Shown here: positions 1-9,506 of the stretch, piece after piece
Position numbering within the stretch: position 1 is the stretch's first letter
Layout of the letters: each line of letters opens with the position of its first letter
From: Verrucosispora sioxanthis
Lineage (GTDB): Bacteria; Actinomycetota; Actinomycetes; Mycobacteriales; Micromonosporaceae
Reading direction: 5' to 3'
DNA: 64,000 nucleotides
Assembly (NCBI RefSeq): GCF_010560025.1
Contig: NZ_SAIY01000013.1
Coordinates: forward strand, 62,001-126,000
Notes under the pieces: generated by a model
What the model was told of the DNA's origin: nothing
Seen by the model: only the letters and a program-made list of their open reading frames with translations
The model's database searches: none
Program-made: the position numbers and the translations under genes

Positions 1-1437
1 CTTGCCGTTGGCCTTCTGCAGGGTCACGTAGTCGGCGCCGTTGGGTGCCGCGCCGGCAGCCGCGTACGAGGCCGGGTTGGCCAGGTTCACCGTGGCGTCG
101 AGGCTGGCCGTGGTGACCCGGCGCTTGTCCACCCCGAGCATGATGCCCAGCTTGGAGTTCCCGACGATCCGGTCCACCAGGTTCATCGTCTGGTAGTCGT
201 GGATCACCTTGTACATGTCCTTGACGCCCTCGGCCTCCAGCGCCGCCTCAAGGCTGGCGAAGCCCTGCAGCTCACCGTCGCGGTGCAGCCGCGAGATGAA
301 GTCCAGGCCGTAGCGGTCGTACAGGAACAGCACGAACGAGTAGACGTTGCCGTAGTCGGCCAGCACGCCACTCGACGTACTGCCCTCGTTCCACAGGTTT
401 ATCGAGTTCTCCGGACCACCACAGTCCCGTGGATTCGTGTTGTAGTCCGTCTGGACGGTGCCGAAGCCCTGGAAGCAGTAGAGGTGGCTGTCGGTGCCGG
501 GCTCGTCGACCCGGGCGGTGGCGTCGACGTACCCGGCGAGCGTCTGCACGAAGTCGGAGAGACCCTCGTTCAGCCAGGTCGTCTCGAACGGGTCGGTGTA
601 GTAGTGCGCCAGGTGCTGCCACTCGTGGATGAACGTGCCCTCGTACAGCTGCGGGCGCGCCGGCCGGCTGGTGCACAGGTCGTCGGTCGGCTCGTTCGGC
701 GGGTTCGCGCCGGTGCGGTGCGCCCAGTCGAACGCGTCGACAGTCATGATGTTGCGGTCGAGCAGCTCGTTGAAGAGCGAGAAGTGGAACCCGGCGATGT
801 AGCTGGGGGCGGCCGGGAAGTCGTAGAAGTTGTCGTCGCGTACGTTGTCGACGAGGGTGACCGTCCGGTTACCGGCACCGGTGAAGTCCCCGCCGATCTG
901 CGCGTTGCTGCCGTCCCGCTCCGGCGGGGTGCTGAACGCGGCGGTCGACTTCGGGTACATGTTGGTGTCGAACTCGTTGACCAGGCCCGTGACCTGCTCG
1001 TCGGTGACCACCGTGGAGTTCGGGATCTGCCGGCGGCAGTCACCCTCCGGGAACTCCGTGTCGTTGGCGACCCACACCTCGATGTTGTCGCCCACGCCGC
1101 GCAGCGTGTAGTCCTTCAGGTAGATGATGCCCTGGTAGTCGTCCAGCGCCAGCCACTGCCGGACCGTGCCGACCGGCGGCGTGTCGGCCGCCGCAGCCTT
1201 CGAGCGGGCCTGGGTACGCGGCTGATACTGGGTCGGCGCCTCCAGGCGCTGCCCGTTGAAGGTGAAGTCCTTGCGGGTCAGCTCCCGCACATCACTGGCA
1301 AGCCCCGTGGCCGGTGCCGGCACCGGCTTGACGGTCGCGGCCTCCGGGGTGGCCGAGGCGGCGGTCGGCTGAGCGATGACGAGTAACGGTAGGACGATGG
1401 CGCTGGCTGCTATCCCCGCGAAGCGGCGTCGTGCCAC
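1..1437 (-). CDS. Secreted zinc metallopeptidase (HEXXH), C-terminus beyond the left edge
   Basis: The gene reads leftwards from a GTG at 1437 and is still open at base 1 (479 codons seen). AGGAGG at 1447-1442 lies 4 nt before the GTG. The first 30 residues form a signal peptide (basic MARRR start, hydrophobic core, Ala-rich end), so the product is probably secreted. The zinc site is HEWQH at residues 271-275, followed by NEGLSDF with Glu291 as probable third ligand, the gluzincin pattern of M30/hyicolysin-like and related bacterial metalloproteases. The substrate is unknown. Family assignment below 'HEXXH metallopeptidase' is uncertain. It is separated by 215 nt from the next gene on the same strand and looks monocistronic. 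Confidence 0.82.
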   Translation of the reverse strand, partial: MARRRFAGIAASAIVLPLLVIAQPTAASATPEAATVKPVPAPATGLASDVRELTRKDFTFNGQRLEAPTQYQPRTQARSKAAAADTPPVGTVRQWLALDDYQGIIYLKDYTLRGVGDNIEVWVANDTEFPEGDCRRQIPNSTVVTDEQVTGLVNEFDTNMYPKSTAAFSTPPERDGSNAQIGGDFTGAGNRTVTLVDNVRDDNFYDFPAAPSYIAGFHFSLFNELLDRNIMTVDAFDWAHRTGANPPNEPTDDLCTSRPARPQLYEGTFIHEWQHLAHYYTDPFETTWLNEGLSDFVQTLAGYVDATARVDEPGTDSHLYCFQGFGTVQTDYNTNPRDCGGPENSINLWNEGSTSSGVLADYGNVYSFVLFLYDRYGLDFISRLHRDGELQGFASLEAALEAEGVKDMYKVIHDYQTMNLVDRIVGNSKLGIMLGVDKRRVTTASLDATVNLANPASYAAAGAAPNGADYVTLQKANGK

Positions 1438-1652
1438 GAAACCTCCTCATAGGTGGAAGACCACCGGCCCGGGGTGGCCCAGGCGCCGGTGGATCTACGC
1501 ACGCTGATCGAGCGTCCCCGTATCCTGTGCACGTCGCTACCGATCAGGCAACCCTCTACCGCCATCGATCAGCAAGAACGAGTCGATCGACCACCTTTTG
1601 CGGAATTCGAGACCGGGTACTGCGGCGGGTGCCGATCCGGATGGTCGTCGAC

Positions 1653-2654
1653 TCAATGGAGTTCGACGAAGGGGCGGTTGAGGTGCGCGGTGGCGAGGAC
1701 CGCGCGCTCGCGACGGGCCGTGTCGAGCAGGCCGCGGCGGGTCAGCCGGGCCAGGTCCGGATCTGCCTCGTACCGGTAGGCCACGTCCGGGTCGGCGACC
1801 TGGACGGCGTGGACGAGCACGTCGCCGGTGACCACCACCTGGTCGTGACGGCCACCCTCCACCAGCACCGACTGGTGCCCCGGGGTGTGGCCGGGAGTGG
1901 GCACCACCCGGATGCGGTCACCACGTCGGCCGGCGAGGGTACGACGGCCAGCCTTCGCCGGGTCGCCGCTCAGCACCACCGGACCGTCCACCGGGTGCAG
2001 TTGCCCCGCCGCGCGCAATGGCCGCACCACGTACCCCAGCATCTCGCTGCCGCCCGCTTCCAGCGCGTCGAGTTCACGCTGCTGCACCACGTACCGTGCG
2101 TGCGGGAACATCGGCACGCCCTCGGCCGTGACCGCCCAGCCGGCGTGGTCCTCGTGCAGGTGCGTCAGCACCACCGTGTCCACCCGCCGCACGTCGATCC
2201 CGTTGCCGGCCAACACGTGTGGCAGCGCGCCCGGCACCGGCGCCCAGGCCGAGGCCGGGCTGCCCTCCGGCCCGACACCGGTGTCCACAAGCGTGTACCG
2301 GTCGCCGGGACGGCGAATGGCGTAGCAGCGGAAGTCCAGGTGCCACGTCCGGTCCGGCCCGAATGCGGCCGGGTCGATGCGCCGCGCCGCCGCCCAGTCG
2401 TTTCCCGACGCCCCGGAGAAGGCGTCGTCGTAGCTGAGGAAGAACGGGCCGGCAGCGTCGCGCAACGCGAGCACCTCGAAGCAGCCCACCGAGCGGACAG
2501 CCGGCTGGCCCACCCGCGCCTGCGCCGGCCGGGCTGCTGGATGCGCGGGCGGCGCCTCCGCCTGCGCGGGCCGGGCGGCGAGGACACCGCCGCCCACGGC
2601 CGCCGCCCCCAGCAGCAACGTCCGCCGCCTCACCAATCCTTCGGAGTACGACAC
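1653..2654 (-). CDS. Tat-exported metallo-beta-lactamase-fold hydrolase
   Basis: The start is taken at GTG 2654, preceded by AAGGGG; an upstream ATG at 2711 would add 19 unlikely residues. The N-terminus has a twin-arginine signal (VRRRTLLLGAAAVGGG) ending in an Ala-rich cleavage region. The metal-binding motif THLHEDH is at about residues 164-170, and later conserved patches PTPGHTPGH and VTGDVLVH supply further His/Asp ligands, as in lactonase-like and related MBL-fold hydrolases. The product should be a periplasmic or exported dinuclear-metal hydrolase. The substrate cannot be read from sequence; an acyl-homoserine-lactonase-like role is possible but unsupported. It is divergent from the HTH gene at 2828, with 173 nt between them. 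Confidence 0.85.
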   Translation of the reverse strand: MSYSEGLVRRRTLLLGAAAVGGGVLAARPAQAEAPPAHPAARPAQARVGQPAVRSVGCFEVLALRDAAGPFFLSYDDAFSGASGNDWAAARRIDPAAFGPDRTWHLDFRCYAIRRPGDRYTLVDTGVGPEGSPASAWAPVPGALPHVLAGNGIDVRRVDTVVLTHLHEDHAGWAVTAEGVPMFPHARYVVQQRELDALEAGGSEMLGYVVRPLRAAGQLHPVDGPVVLSGDPAKAGRRTLAGRRGDRIRVVPTPGHTPGHQSVLVEGGRHDQVVVTGDVLVHAVQVADPDVAYRYEADPDLARLTRRGLLDTARRERAVLATAHLNRPFVELH

Positions 2655-2827
2655 AGAGATCCCCTTTCCACATTCCACGCCGACCGCTGTGGCAGGGCCG
2701 GCTGAGTGCAACTTCGGGGAAGGTGCCCCCTCGCCGCGACGGGAGGCGACTCTTTCCCCGTAGTTGTCAGGAGATCAGCGGCGCGAGGACGGGTGCCAAG
2801 GATTCGAGGGGGTTCTAATGTTGGCGA

Positions 2828-3868
2828 GTGTTGACTCTGCACGTCGACGCGGAGCGGCTCGTCCGGTCACGGTTCGCGCTGTCGCGGCTGACGGAAGTCA
2901 CAAACGCGCTGGAGGTGCTCGCCCACCCCGAGCGGGCGCCGTACGCCCGCAGCTGGGTGACCCAGACCCGGCGTACCCTCGACCCGGGCTCGGTCGACGT
3001 GCTGTTCGCGCTGGTCAACGGGGCCACCGCGTACATCCCCGACTTCCTGTCCCCGCTGCCCGGCAGCTACCAGCCCACCCTCGACGAGGAACTCGCGGCC
3101 GTGGCGACGACCACCGCCGAGGACGTCCACCGACAGCTACGGACGGCGTTCCGGATCGGCCCGCCCCCACCAGCTCTGCTGGAATACAGCCTGACCGGAC
3201 GCGACCCCCGCCCACCACTGCCGGCCACGGTCGCCCGGTTCCTTGCCCGACGCGGCGAGACAGCACTGATCACCCGGGTTATCGACCAGCTCGCCCGCTG
3301 CTGGCGACACACCCAGGCCGAGCTTTGGCCGACCCTGCACCGGGTGCTCGACGAGGACATCCGGCACCGCGCCACACTGGCCACCCGGACCGGCCTCGCC
3401 GACATCGTCCGTACCCTCGACCCGAGGCTGACCTGGGACGGCCGCCAGCTCACCCTCGACTCACCCGCCGACCTGTCCCTCGACGCGGCGCGGGGGCTCA
3501 TCCTGTCCCCGTCGGCGTTCCTGCCCCGCCCAGCGGTGTACCTGGGCGCCCCCGGCCTGGTCATGGTCGGCTACCCGGCGCGGGGGCGAGGTCAGGTGTG
3601 GTCGCTGCCCGCGCAGGCCAGCGAGGAGACCGGCATTCTCGGTGCGCGTCGGGCCGCTCTGCTGACCGATCTGGCTACGCCGCTGACCACCACCGAACTG
3701 GCGGCGCGGCACGGGATCAGCCCGGCCACCGTCTCGTACCACCTGGGGCGGCTGCGCCGGGCCGGGCTCGTCGTGTCCCGGCGGGAAGGGCATGAGGTCC
3801 GGTACGAGCGGACGAGAGCAGCGGTGGAACTGCTGCGGGCGCTGCGCGGTGACGGCCGGCGCGGCTGA
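2828..3868 (+). CDS. ArsR-like winged-helix regulator with long N-terminal domain (DUF5937 type)
   Basis: A 346-residue protein starting at GTG 2828; GAGGGGG lies rather far upstream, so the start is not certain. The last 75 residues hold a winged helix (LTTTELAARHGISPATVSYHLGRL, abbreviated here to its recognisable core ATVSYHLGRLRRAG) typical of ArsR/HTH_20 regulators. The first 250 residues match the architecture of actinobacterial DUF5937 regulators, a domain of unknown ligand. No cysteine-based metal site is visible. It is divergent from the exported MBL-fold hydrolase, so control of that gene is a reasonable guess and nothing more. Confidence 0.8.
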   Translation: MLTLHVDAERLVRSRFALSRLTEVTNALEVLAHPERAPYARSWVTQTRRTLDPGSVDVLFALVNGATAYIPDFLSPLPGSYQPTLDEELAAVATTTAEDVHRQLRTAFRIGPPPPALLEYSLTGRDPRPPLPATVARFLARRGETALITRVIDQLARCWRHTQAELWPTLHRVLDEDIRHRATLATRTGLADIVRTLDPRLTWDGRQLTLDSPADLSLDAARGLILSPSAFLPRPAVYLGAPGLVMVGYPARGRGQVWSLPAQASEETGILGARRAALLTDLATPLTTTELAARHGISPATVSYHLGRLRRAGLVVSRREGHEVRYERTRAAVELLRALRGDGRRG

Positions 3869-3996
3869 CGACCGGTGAAACTCGCCCGCTCCGTCAGCCT
3901 GACCTAGCACGCACCGATACTTGCGAACTCGCCACTGCAACTTGGTGGAGACGCAGGTGAGCAGGGTGTATAAGTATTAACCAAGGGGGTTGGGTA

Positions 3997-4998
3997 ATGC
4001 TTATATCGTCGTCCGTCTGGCGCGCTCTGGCTGAAGCGGGGGTCACGCTCGTGCCACGCGGAGCCGACCGGGCTGAGCTGGGCTACGTCGATGCCCGAGT
4101 CACGGTGACCGTCATCGCCTCCCCGGTTCCGCTGACCCCGCGCGACATCGCCACGACGATCGACCGCCACCCCGGACCGTGCCTGTTCATCATGCCGACG
4201 GCGACGGCCGCAGTTCGGGAAGCAGTCGAGGCCGCCGGCTGGTCCTGGCTGATCGACGGCGAGCGGCAGGTCACGGGTGTGCTGCGCCTCGGCGGAGAAC
4301 AGGTCACGCTGCGACCCCCAACGGAGGCGGTAAGGCGATGGGCCAAGCGCGGCCGGGTGCCGTGGGGCACCTTCACCCTGGTTCGCCGGCTGATTCAACA
4401 GCCGTACGCAACCCAGCAGGAACTGGCCGCCCTTGTCGGCGTCTCCCAACCACGCGTCTCCCAGGCGCTGGCCGCGTTAGCTGACTACGACCTGGTTAGC
4501 CGCATGCCTACCGGCTGGATCGTGCGGGACCTCGATGAGGCGATCCGGTGGTGGCTGTCGACCTATCCGGGGCCGGGGGGCATCAGCACCTACTGGTACG
4601 GCCTGGCGTCAGCGGTCGAGCAGGCCCGGACGGTCGTCGAACTGGTCGCGGAAACAGATGCTTCTGGCGTCGTCGTGTCCGGCGACGTCGCGGCGGACAC
4701 AATGGCTCCATGGCGTGCCCCGACGCGCGCGATCCTCTACGTCCGCGATGGCGTGAACCTGGCCGATGTGGGCTTCGTTCCCGCTGGCGACGAGGAGGCG
4801 ACGCTCGAACTCACGGTGCCGAGGGATCCAGGCCTGTGGCCGCCGCCCGGCAAGGCGGCACCCGGCCTTCCACTCGCCGATCCGCTCCAGGTCCTCTGGG
4901 ACGTCCGGCGTTCGCCAGGCCCCGACAACGAAGAGGCGGCACAGCGAGTGTGGAACATGCTGCGTCAACGCCACCATGATCAGAGGCACGCGGCATGA
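3997..4998 (+). CDS. AbiEi-like type IV antitoxin / winged-helix regulator
   Basis: A 333-residue protein; AAGGGGG at 3983-3989 sits 7 nt before ATG 3997. A winged helix is seen around residues 130-170 (QQELAALVGVSQPRVSQAL), followed by a C-terminal domain of the kind found in AbiEi antitoxins. Its stop overlaps the ATG of the next gene (ATGA at 4995-4998), and that gene is an AbiEii-like nucleotidyltransferase, so the pair has the standard AbiE order of antitoxin then toxin. AbiEi proteins repress their own operon through inverted repeats; an imperfect repeat (ATTAACC 3976-3982, GGGTAAT 3992-3998) spans the start region. The family call rests mainly on operon context and the HTH. Confidence 0.72.
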   Translation: MLISSSVWRALAEAGVTLVPRGADRAELGYVDARVTVTVIASPVPLTPRDIATTIDRHPGPCLFIMPTATAAVREAVEAAGWSWLIDGERQVTGVLRLGGEQVTLRPPTEAVRRWAKRGRVPWGTFTLVRRLIQQPYATQQELAALVGVSQPRVSQALAALADYDLVSRMPTGWIVRDLDEAIRWWLSTYPGPGGISTYWYGLASAVEQARTVVELVAETDASGVVVSGDVAADTMAPWRAPTRAILYVRDGVNLADVGFVPAGDEEATLELTVPRDPGLWPPPGKAAPGLPLADPLQVLWDVRRSPGPDNEEAAQRVWNMLRQRHHDQRHAA

Positions 4999-5798
4999 CC
5001 GGGGCGACCCCAGTGACACCGCGTTCCGTCTCGCTCGTCTCGACCAGCCGGGCCGCAGACGCCGGATTCCTCACCCTTGCCGACCTGGCGGAGATCACCT
5101 CCGCGCTCGAACTCGACCACCGGATAGTCGGCGGTCACATGGTCACTCTGCTCGTCGCGCTGCACGGAGTCTCCGCACAGGTGCCACTGCGCGAGACGGC
5201 GGACGCCGACTTCGCCGCCCTGCCCACCGTCGTCGCTGACCCTCGCCTGCCAGCGGAACTCGTCGAGCGCGGCTACACATCTCGGGAGGCAGCCAACCGT
5301 TTCATGCGTGAGGTTGAAGATTCTCATGGGCCTCTGACGCTGGTGGTCGACATCCTTGCGCCGTCCTACCGGGGTGCGTTGGTGCCCAACCAACGACACG
5401 GTGAGCTGGTGGTCGACGAGGTGCCCGGCCTCGTCCTTGCGCTGCATCGACCTGCCGAGTTACTCGACGTCCACGTCCAGCTCACCAGCGGTGAGCCGCT
5501 CGGCATGCGCGTCATGCTGCCGGACGTGGCCTCAGCGCTCTGTCTGAAGGCCCTCGCTTATCGGGGATGATTCGCGGCGAAGGACGCGGTTGATCTGTGG
5601 CGACTCATCAACGCGGCCTATGCGGCCGGGCTGCGAGTCGGGAACTGGCCGGGCAGCGTTACCGGCCGTCAGGGCGCTGAGGTACTGCACCGCTTCTTCG
5701 GTGCGCCCCAAGCTGCCGGCCTGAAGCAGATGTCTACCAGCACGGCAGATCGCATTCGGATGCAGGCGTTGGTGAGAGAAGTCGTGCCGGTTCCGTAG
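4995..5798 (+). pseudogene. AbiEii-like nucleotidyltransferase toxin, interrupted by in-frame TGA at 5568-5570
   Basis: The reading frame runs from ATG 4995 to a TGA at 5568, but the same frame continues without a gap for 75 more codons to TAG 5796-5798, with family-like content (AAKDAVDLWRLINAAYAAG). AbiEii/MNT-type signatures are a glycine pair (VGGHMVTLL, residues about 46-54) and RETADADF (about 65-72), fitting the GG...R.T.D.D nucleotidyltransferase core. The family normally continues with KALAxRxRFxxKDxxDLxRL, so the TGA probably replaced an Arg codon (CGA to TGA). The truncated 191-residue product lacks the C-terminal helical part. The toxin is probably inactive, leaving an intact antitoxin. 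A sequencing error cannot be excluded. Confidence 0.75.
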
Positions 5799-5808
5799 CA
5801 ACACAGGC

Positions 5809-8800
5809 TTACGCGGCGATGGCGCGGGCGGCGGCGTACATGTCGGCGGGCAACGGGTTGTGCAGCCGCCACATGATCCGCATCGGACGGTCGCCGGTGT
5901 GCTGCTGGTACGTCATCGGGCCGGCGTACAGGTAGGCCGGTGCACCCAGGTCACGGTCCGGTACGCGGGCCTCCCGCACGAAGAGGTGCACTGTGGAGCC
6001 GCGAGAGACGTGATTGATGTAGCGCTGCCCGGTCGCTGACGCCGACGACGTGGTGCTCTGGGACTCCCACTGGAACAGCGTGTCGGTGATGGCCCGGTCG
6101 GCGTACATCGTGGTGGGGGAGTAGTGCTGCTCGGATTTGACCAGGGTGACGAAGAAGATGTCGGCCTTGGCGTCCGGCAGCCACTTCACCCCTTCCCGCA
6201 GCGATCCCGGGTTCGGCATGCCGAAGGCAGCGCATGCCTCGTTGCGGCTGTACCGGGCGTGCACCTTCAGCGGCAGCCCGTCAACCGGCACCGTCACCCG
6301 GTGGATCCGCTCGCGGAGCACCTCGGCGACCTGTCGCAGCTCGGCACAGCGTGCCGGCTCGGCCCGGAGCCGCGCCAGCCGTTCCCCGCGCTGGCTCAGT
6401 GACGCGTTCGGCCCCCACAGGTCAAAGTGCAGCATGTCCCACAGCCGTCCGACCTCCGGCATCTCGCCGGCCGCCACCCGGGCCAGCAGGTCGAGCCGGT
6501 CCGGGTCGTCCAGGTGCAGCATCCGCCCGATGGCCCGACCCAACTCGCGGTCATCCGTCCCGCCCGGCGCGGCTTCCAGCCCGGCGAGCCGACGCAGCCC
6601 GGTCCACCCGCCGATGCTCGCCGACCGGTAGACGTCCTCGATTTCCACGCCGGCCTCGCGCAGGAACTCGCCCAGGCTCACGTCCCCGAGCAGCCGCAGC
6701 TCCTTCACCAGCCCGGTCTTCGAGGTCGGCATAGCCGAGCGCAGGTTGGCCAGCACGATGTCCTTGGCCACCCGGTCGAGCTGGATGTGGCAGCCGCTCG
6801 GCAGGGACGGGAAGTCGTCGCGTACCGCCTCGGTTATCGCGCGGCGGCTGACCCCGGTCAGAGCGCGCCAGCGTAGGTCGAAGCGGAAGTTGGCGTGCTG
6901 CCCGCCGATGAAGTCGAGCACGGTCAGGCACGGTTTGTCGTCGTCCAGGCGCAGCCCACGGCCGAGCTGCTGAAGGAAAATCGTGGCACTCTCGGTCGGC
7001 CGCAGCATCAGGATCGTGTCGACCATCGGCAGGTCGACACCCTCGTTGAACAGGTCAACGGTGAACAGCACCTTGACCGTGCCATCCCTGAACTCCTTGA
7101 GCAGCGCCTGCCGGCCGGCCGCGTCGACGCGGGACGTGATCGCCGCCGACGGCACACCATGCCTGCTGAACCAGTCCGCCATGAACTCGGCGTGCCCGAT
7201 GCTCACGCAGAACCCGAGCGCCCGCATCCGGTCGACGTCGACGCTGTCCCGTACCGCCCGCAGCACCATCCGCGCCCGCGCGTCGTTGCCGGTGTAGACG
7301 CCGTCCAGCTCAGTCGGGTCGTACCCCTGCCCGCGCTTCCAGCGCAGCTGCGACAGGTCGACATCGTCGTGCAGCCCGAAGTACTGGAACGGCGCGAGCA
7401 GTTGCCGCTCCAACGCCTCCCACAGATGCAGCTCCACGGCCGCGCGGCCATCGAACCACCGCCGCACGTCGCCGCCGTCACTGCGGTCGGGCGTCGCCGT
7501 CAATCCCAGCAGTACGCGCGGCTTCAGCCGCTCCAACAGTCGGGCGTACGTCGGCGCTTCCGCGTGATGGAACTCGTCGACGATGACCATGTCGTACGCC
7601 TCGGGGTCGATCTCCCGCCGGTGCAGCGACTGGATGGAGGCGAAGACGTGTCGCCAGTGCTGCGGCTCCCGGCCCCCGACGAGCGTCTCGCCGAAGCTAC
7701 CGTCCCCCATGACCTGCCGGAACGTCGCCAGGCTCTGCCGCAGGATCTGCTCCTGATGCGCCACGAACAGCAACGACTCGACGGTCTTCTCCCGGTGCAG
7801 CCGGCGGTAGTCGAGTGCCGCCACCACCGTCTTGCCGGTACCGGTGGCCATCACGACGAGGTTGCGCCAGCGGCCGTGGACCTTGCGCTCGGCGTCGAGG
7901 TCGGCCAGGACCTCGGCCTGGTACGGGTACGGCCGGACATCAAGGTTGGCGATCTGCGTCGGTGCTTCGTCGCGCCGCTCCCCGTGCAGCGCGGTGCGGA
8001 GCCGCTCGGCGTCCCTGCCCGGCTCGTAGCCCTCGAACGCCGGATCGTGCCAGTAGTCCTCGAACGTGGCGGTGAACGTGTCGATGACGTACGGCTGCTC
8101 GACGTTGGAGATCCTGACGTTCCACTCCAACCCGTCGACAAGCGCTGCCTTCGACAGGTTCGACGAGCCGACGTACGCGGTGGTCATGCCGTTGTTGCGG
8201 CGGAACAGCCACGCCTTGGCGTGCAGCCGCGTGGTCCTGGTCTCGTAGGAGATCTTGATGTCAGCGCCGAGTTCGGCGAGGCGGTCGAGGGCGCGCTGGT
8301 CTGTCGCGCCGAGGTAGGTCGTCGTGATGACCCGGAGGCTGCCACCTCGGTCGATGAGGTCGCGGATGGCCGGCTCGATGATGCGCAGGCCGTGCCATTT
8401 GATGAACGCGCAGAGCAGGTCGACCTGGTCTGCGGACGCCATCTCGTGGGTGACCTCGTGCCCGATCCTTGGCTGATGGCGACCGTTGACGAGGAGCGCG
8501 CCGGACGAGAGTGGGGTGGTGGGGCGTGCCGGGAAGACGGGCACGGCCGGTGGGGTCGGTGGGGCGGCGATGGCGTGGAGCAAGCGCTGGGCGTCCGTGA
8601 TCTGGTCGGCGCTGTCGACCGCACGCGGCTCGGCCCGGCCGATGTTCTCGGCGATTCGATTGGCCAACTCAACCTGGCGAGCTAGCTTGTCGTCGCCACC
8701 GCCGACTGCGAGCAGCGCTCGCCGGGCCAAGCCTGCGATATGCCGAGAGAGCACGTCGGGCGCATCGGCCAATTCGATCTTGTCGTGTTGGACCAAGGCC

Positions 8801-8877
8801 GGGGCAACCTGTCGAAGTCGCTCGGCGAGCTGTTCGGTGATCAAGTGCTCATAGATACCTCGGTCAAGGTCGGCCAC
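5809..8877 (-). CDS. DEAD/DEAH helicase with N-terminal PLD nuclease and C-terminal DUF3427
   Basis: A 1022-residue protein starting at GTG 8877. The N-terminal phospholipase-D-like domain has HAKAWLF (219-225) and GSSNLSKAAL (237-246), the HxK...N half-site of PLD nucleases, so a dimer is expected to make the active site. The SF2 helicase core follows: ATGTGKT (Walker A, 344-350), DEFHHAE (motif II, from 434), LTATPDR (motif III), and QQLGRGLR (motif VI). The C-terminal third matches DUF3427. This single-protein layout occurs sporadically in bacteria and is commonly suspected of acting on foreign DNA; that role is inference. The neighbours are an AbiE-like pair and a GIY-YIG protein, also nucleic-acid or conflict related. 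Confidence 0.88.
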   Translation of the reverse strand: MADLDRGIYEHLITEQLAERLRQVAPALVQHDKIELADAPDVLSRHIAGLARRALLAVGGGDDKLARQVELANRIAENIGRAEPRAVDSADQITDAQRLLHAIAAPPTPPAVPVFPARPTTPLSSGALLVNGRHQPRIGHEVTHEMASADQVDLLCAFIKWHGLRIIEPAIRDLIDRGGSLRVITTTYLGATDQRALDRLAELGADIKISYETRTTRLHAKAWLFRRNNGMTTAYVGSSNLSKAALVDGLEWNVRISNVEQPYVIDTFTATFEDYWHDPAFEGYEPGRDAERLRTALHGERRDEAPTQIANLDVRPYPYQAEVLADLDAERKVHGRWRNLVVMATGTGKTVVAALDYRRLHREKTVESLLFVAHQEQILRQSLATFRQVMGDGSFGETLVGGREPQHWRHVFASIQSLHRREIDPEAYDMVIVDEFHHAEAPTYARLLERLKPRVLLGLTATPDRSDGGDVRRWFDGRAAVELHLWEALERQLLAPFQYFGLHDDVDLSQLRWKRGQGYDPTELDGVYTGNDARARMVLRAVRDSVDVDRMRALGFCVSIGHAEFMADWFSRHGVPSAAITSRVDAAGRQALLKEFRDGTVKVLFTVDLFNEGVDLPMVDTILMLRPTESATIFLQQLGRGLRLDDDKPCLTVLDFIGGQHANFRFDLRWRALTGVSRRAITEAVRDDFPSLPSGCHIQLDRVAKDIVLANLRSAMPTSKTGLVKELRLLGDVSLGEFLREAGVEIEDVYRSASIGGWTGLRRLAGLEAAPGGTDDRELGRAIGRMLHLDDPDRLDLLARVAAGEMPEVGRLWDMLHFDLWGPNASLSQRGERLARLRAEPARCAELRQVAEVLRERIHRVTVPVDGLPLKVHARYSRNEACAAFGMPNPGSLREGVKWLPDAKADIFFVTLVKSEQHYSPTTMYADRAITDTLFQWESQSTTSSASATGQRYINHVSRGSTVHLFVREARVPDRDLGAPAYLYAGPMTYQQHTGDRPMRIMWRLHNPLPADMYAAARAIAA

Positions 8878-9066
8878 GCCGGGAACCTAACAATTCCCGC
8901 AGGCGGACGCCGCCCCGCACACGCTGAACCCTGTAGCTGACTTTGCGGGTTTGATCGCCTGTCGGACATAAACCACGGGTGACCACCCCGAATTGCTCCC
9001 AGCCCGCCCAGCAGATCATTAGCCGATCCGGGCATGCTCTGCCCGGGCGCGAGTAGCCTCCCGGGC

Positions 9067-9456
9067 ATGCCCGAGCCCTTGAGCGACGACCTGCTGGCCG
9101 GCTTTACGCCTCCCGTGCCGTACACGGTGGAGGCTGTGGCCGAAGCTCCCCGCGCGCCCGGCGTGCACGTGGTCCTCGACGGCGGCACGGTGATCTACGT
9201 GGGTCGGACCGGGAACCTACGCAACCGCCTCCGGCAGCACCTGACCGGCAATCGCGAGTCGTCGGTGCTGCACGAGCAGGTCGGCCAGATTCTCGACAAG
9301 CAGGGCCCGGTGGCGAGCGCGCACGACATCGCCGACTGGCTGGGCCGGCGGGAGATCCGCTGGCAGGAGACCGACAACCCGGAGGGTACGAAGGAGGCGC
9401 TGGTCTTGGCCCTCAAGCCGCGCTTCAACCGTCAGGTGCCGCATCCGCGCGGCTGA
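9067..9456 (+). CDS. Small GIY-YIG-fold protein
   Basis: The start is taken at ATG 9067 (MPEPLSDDLL); an upstream TTG at 9034 is less likely. The 129-residue product has a GVHVVLDG strand (about 32-39) followed by IYVGRTGNLRNRLRQHL (43-59), the GIY-YIG core with the conserved Gly-Arg and following Arg/His. Glu residues further on could coordinate metal. Stand-alone proteins of this size are predicted nucleases of unknown target. The gene lies 189 nt from and divergent to the PLD-helicase. Whether the two function together is unknown. Confidence 0.72.
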   Translation: MPEPLSDDLLAGFTPPVPYTVEAVAEAPRAPGVHVVLDGGTVIYVGRTGNLRNRLRQHLTGNRESSVLHEQVGQILDKQGPVASAHDIADWLGRREIRWQETDNPEGTKEALVLALKPRFNRQVPHPRG

Positions 9457-9506
9457 GCCGGGTCGTGCTGCCTGCAATACACCGACGGACACTTAAGTGC
9501 CGCAGG

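Noticed and set aside
5568..5570. TGA as a selenocysteine codon in the AbiEii-like gene
   Set aside because: No SECIS-like hairpin is apparent after the TGA and the family has Arg, not Cys, at this position.
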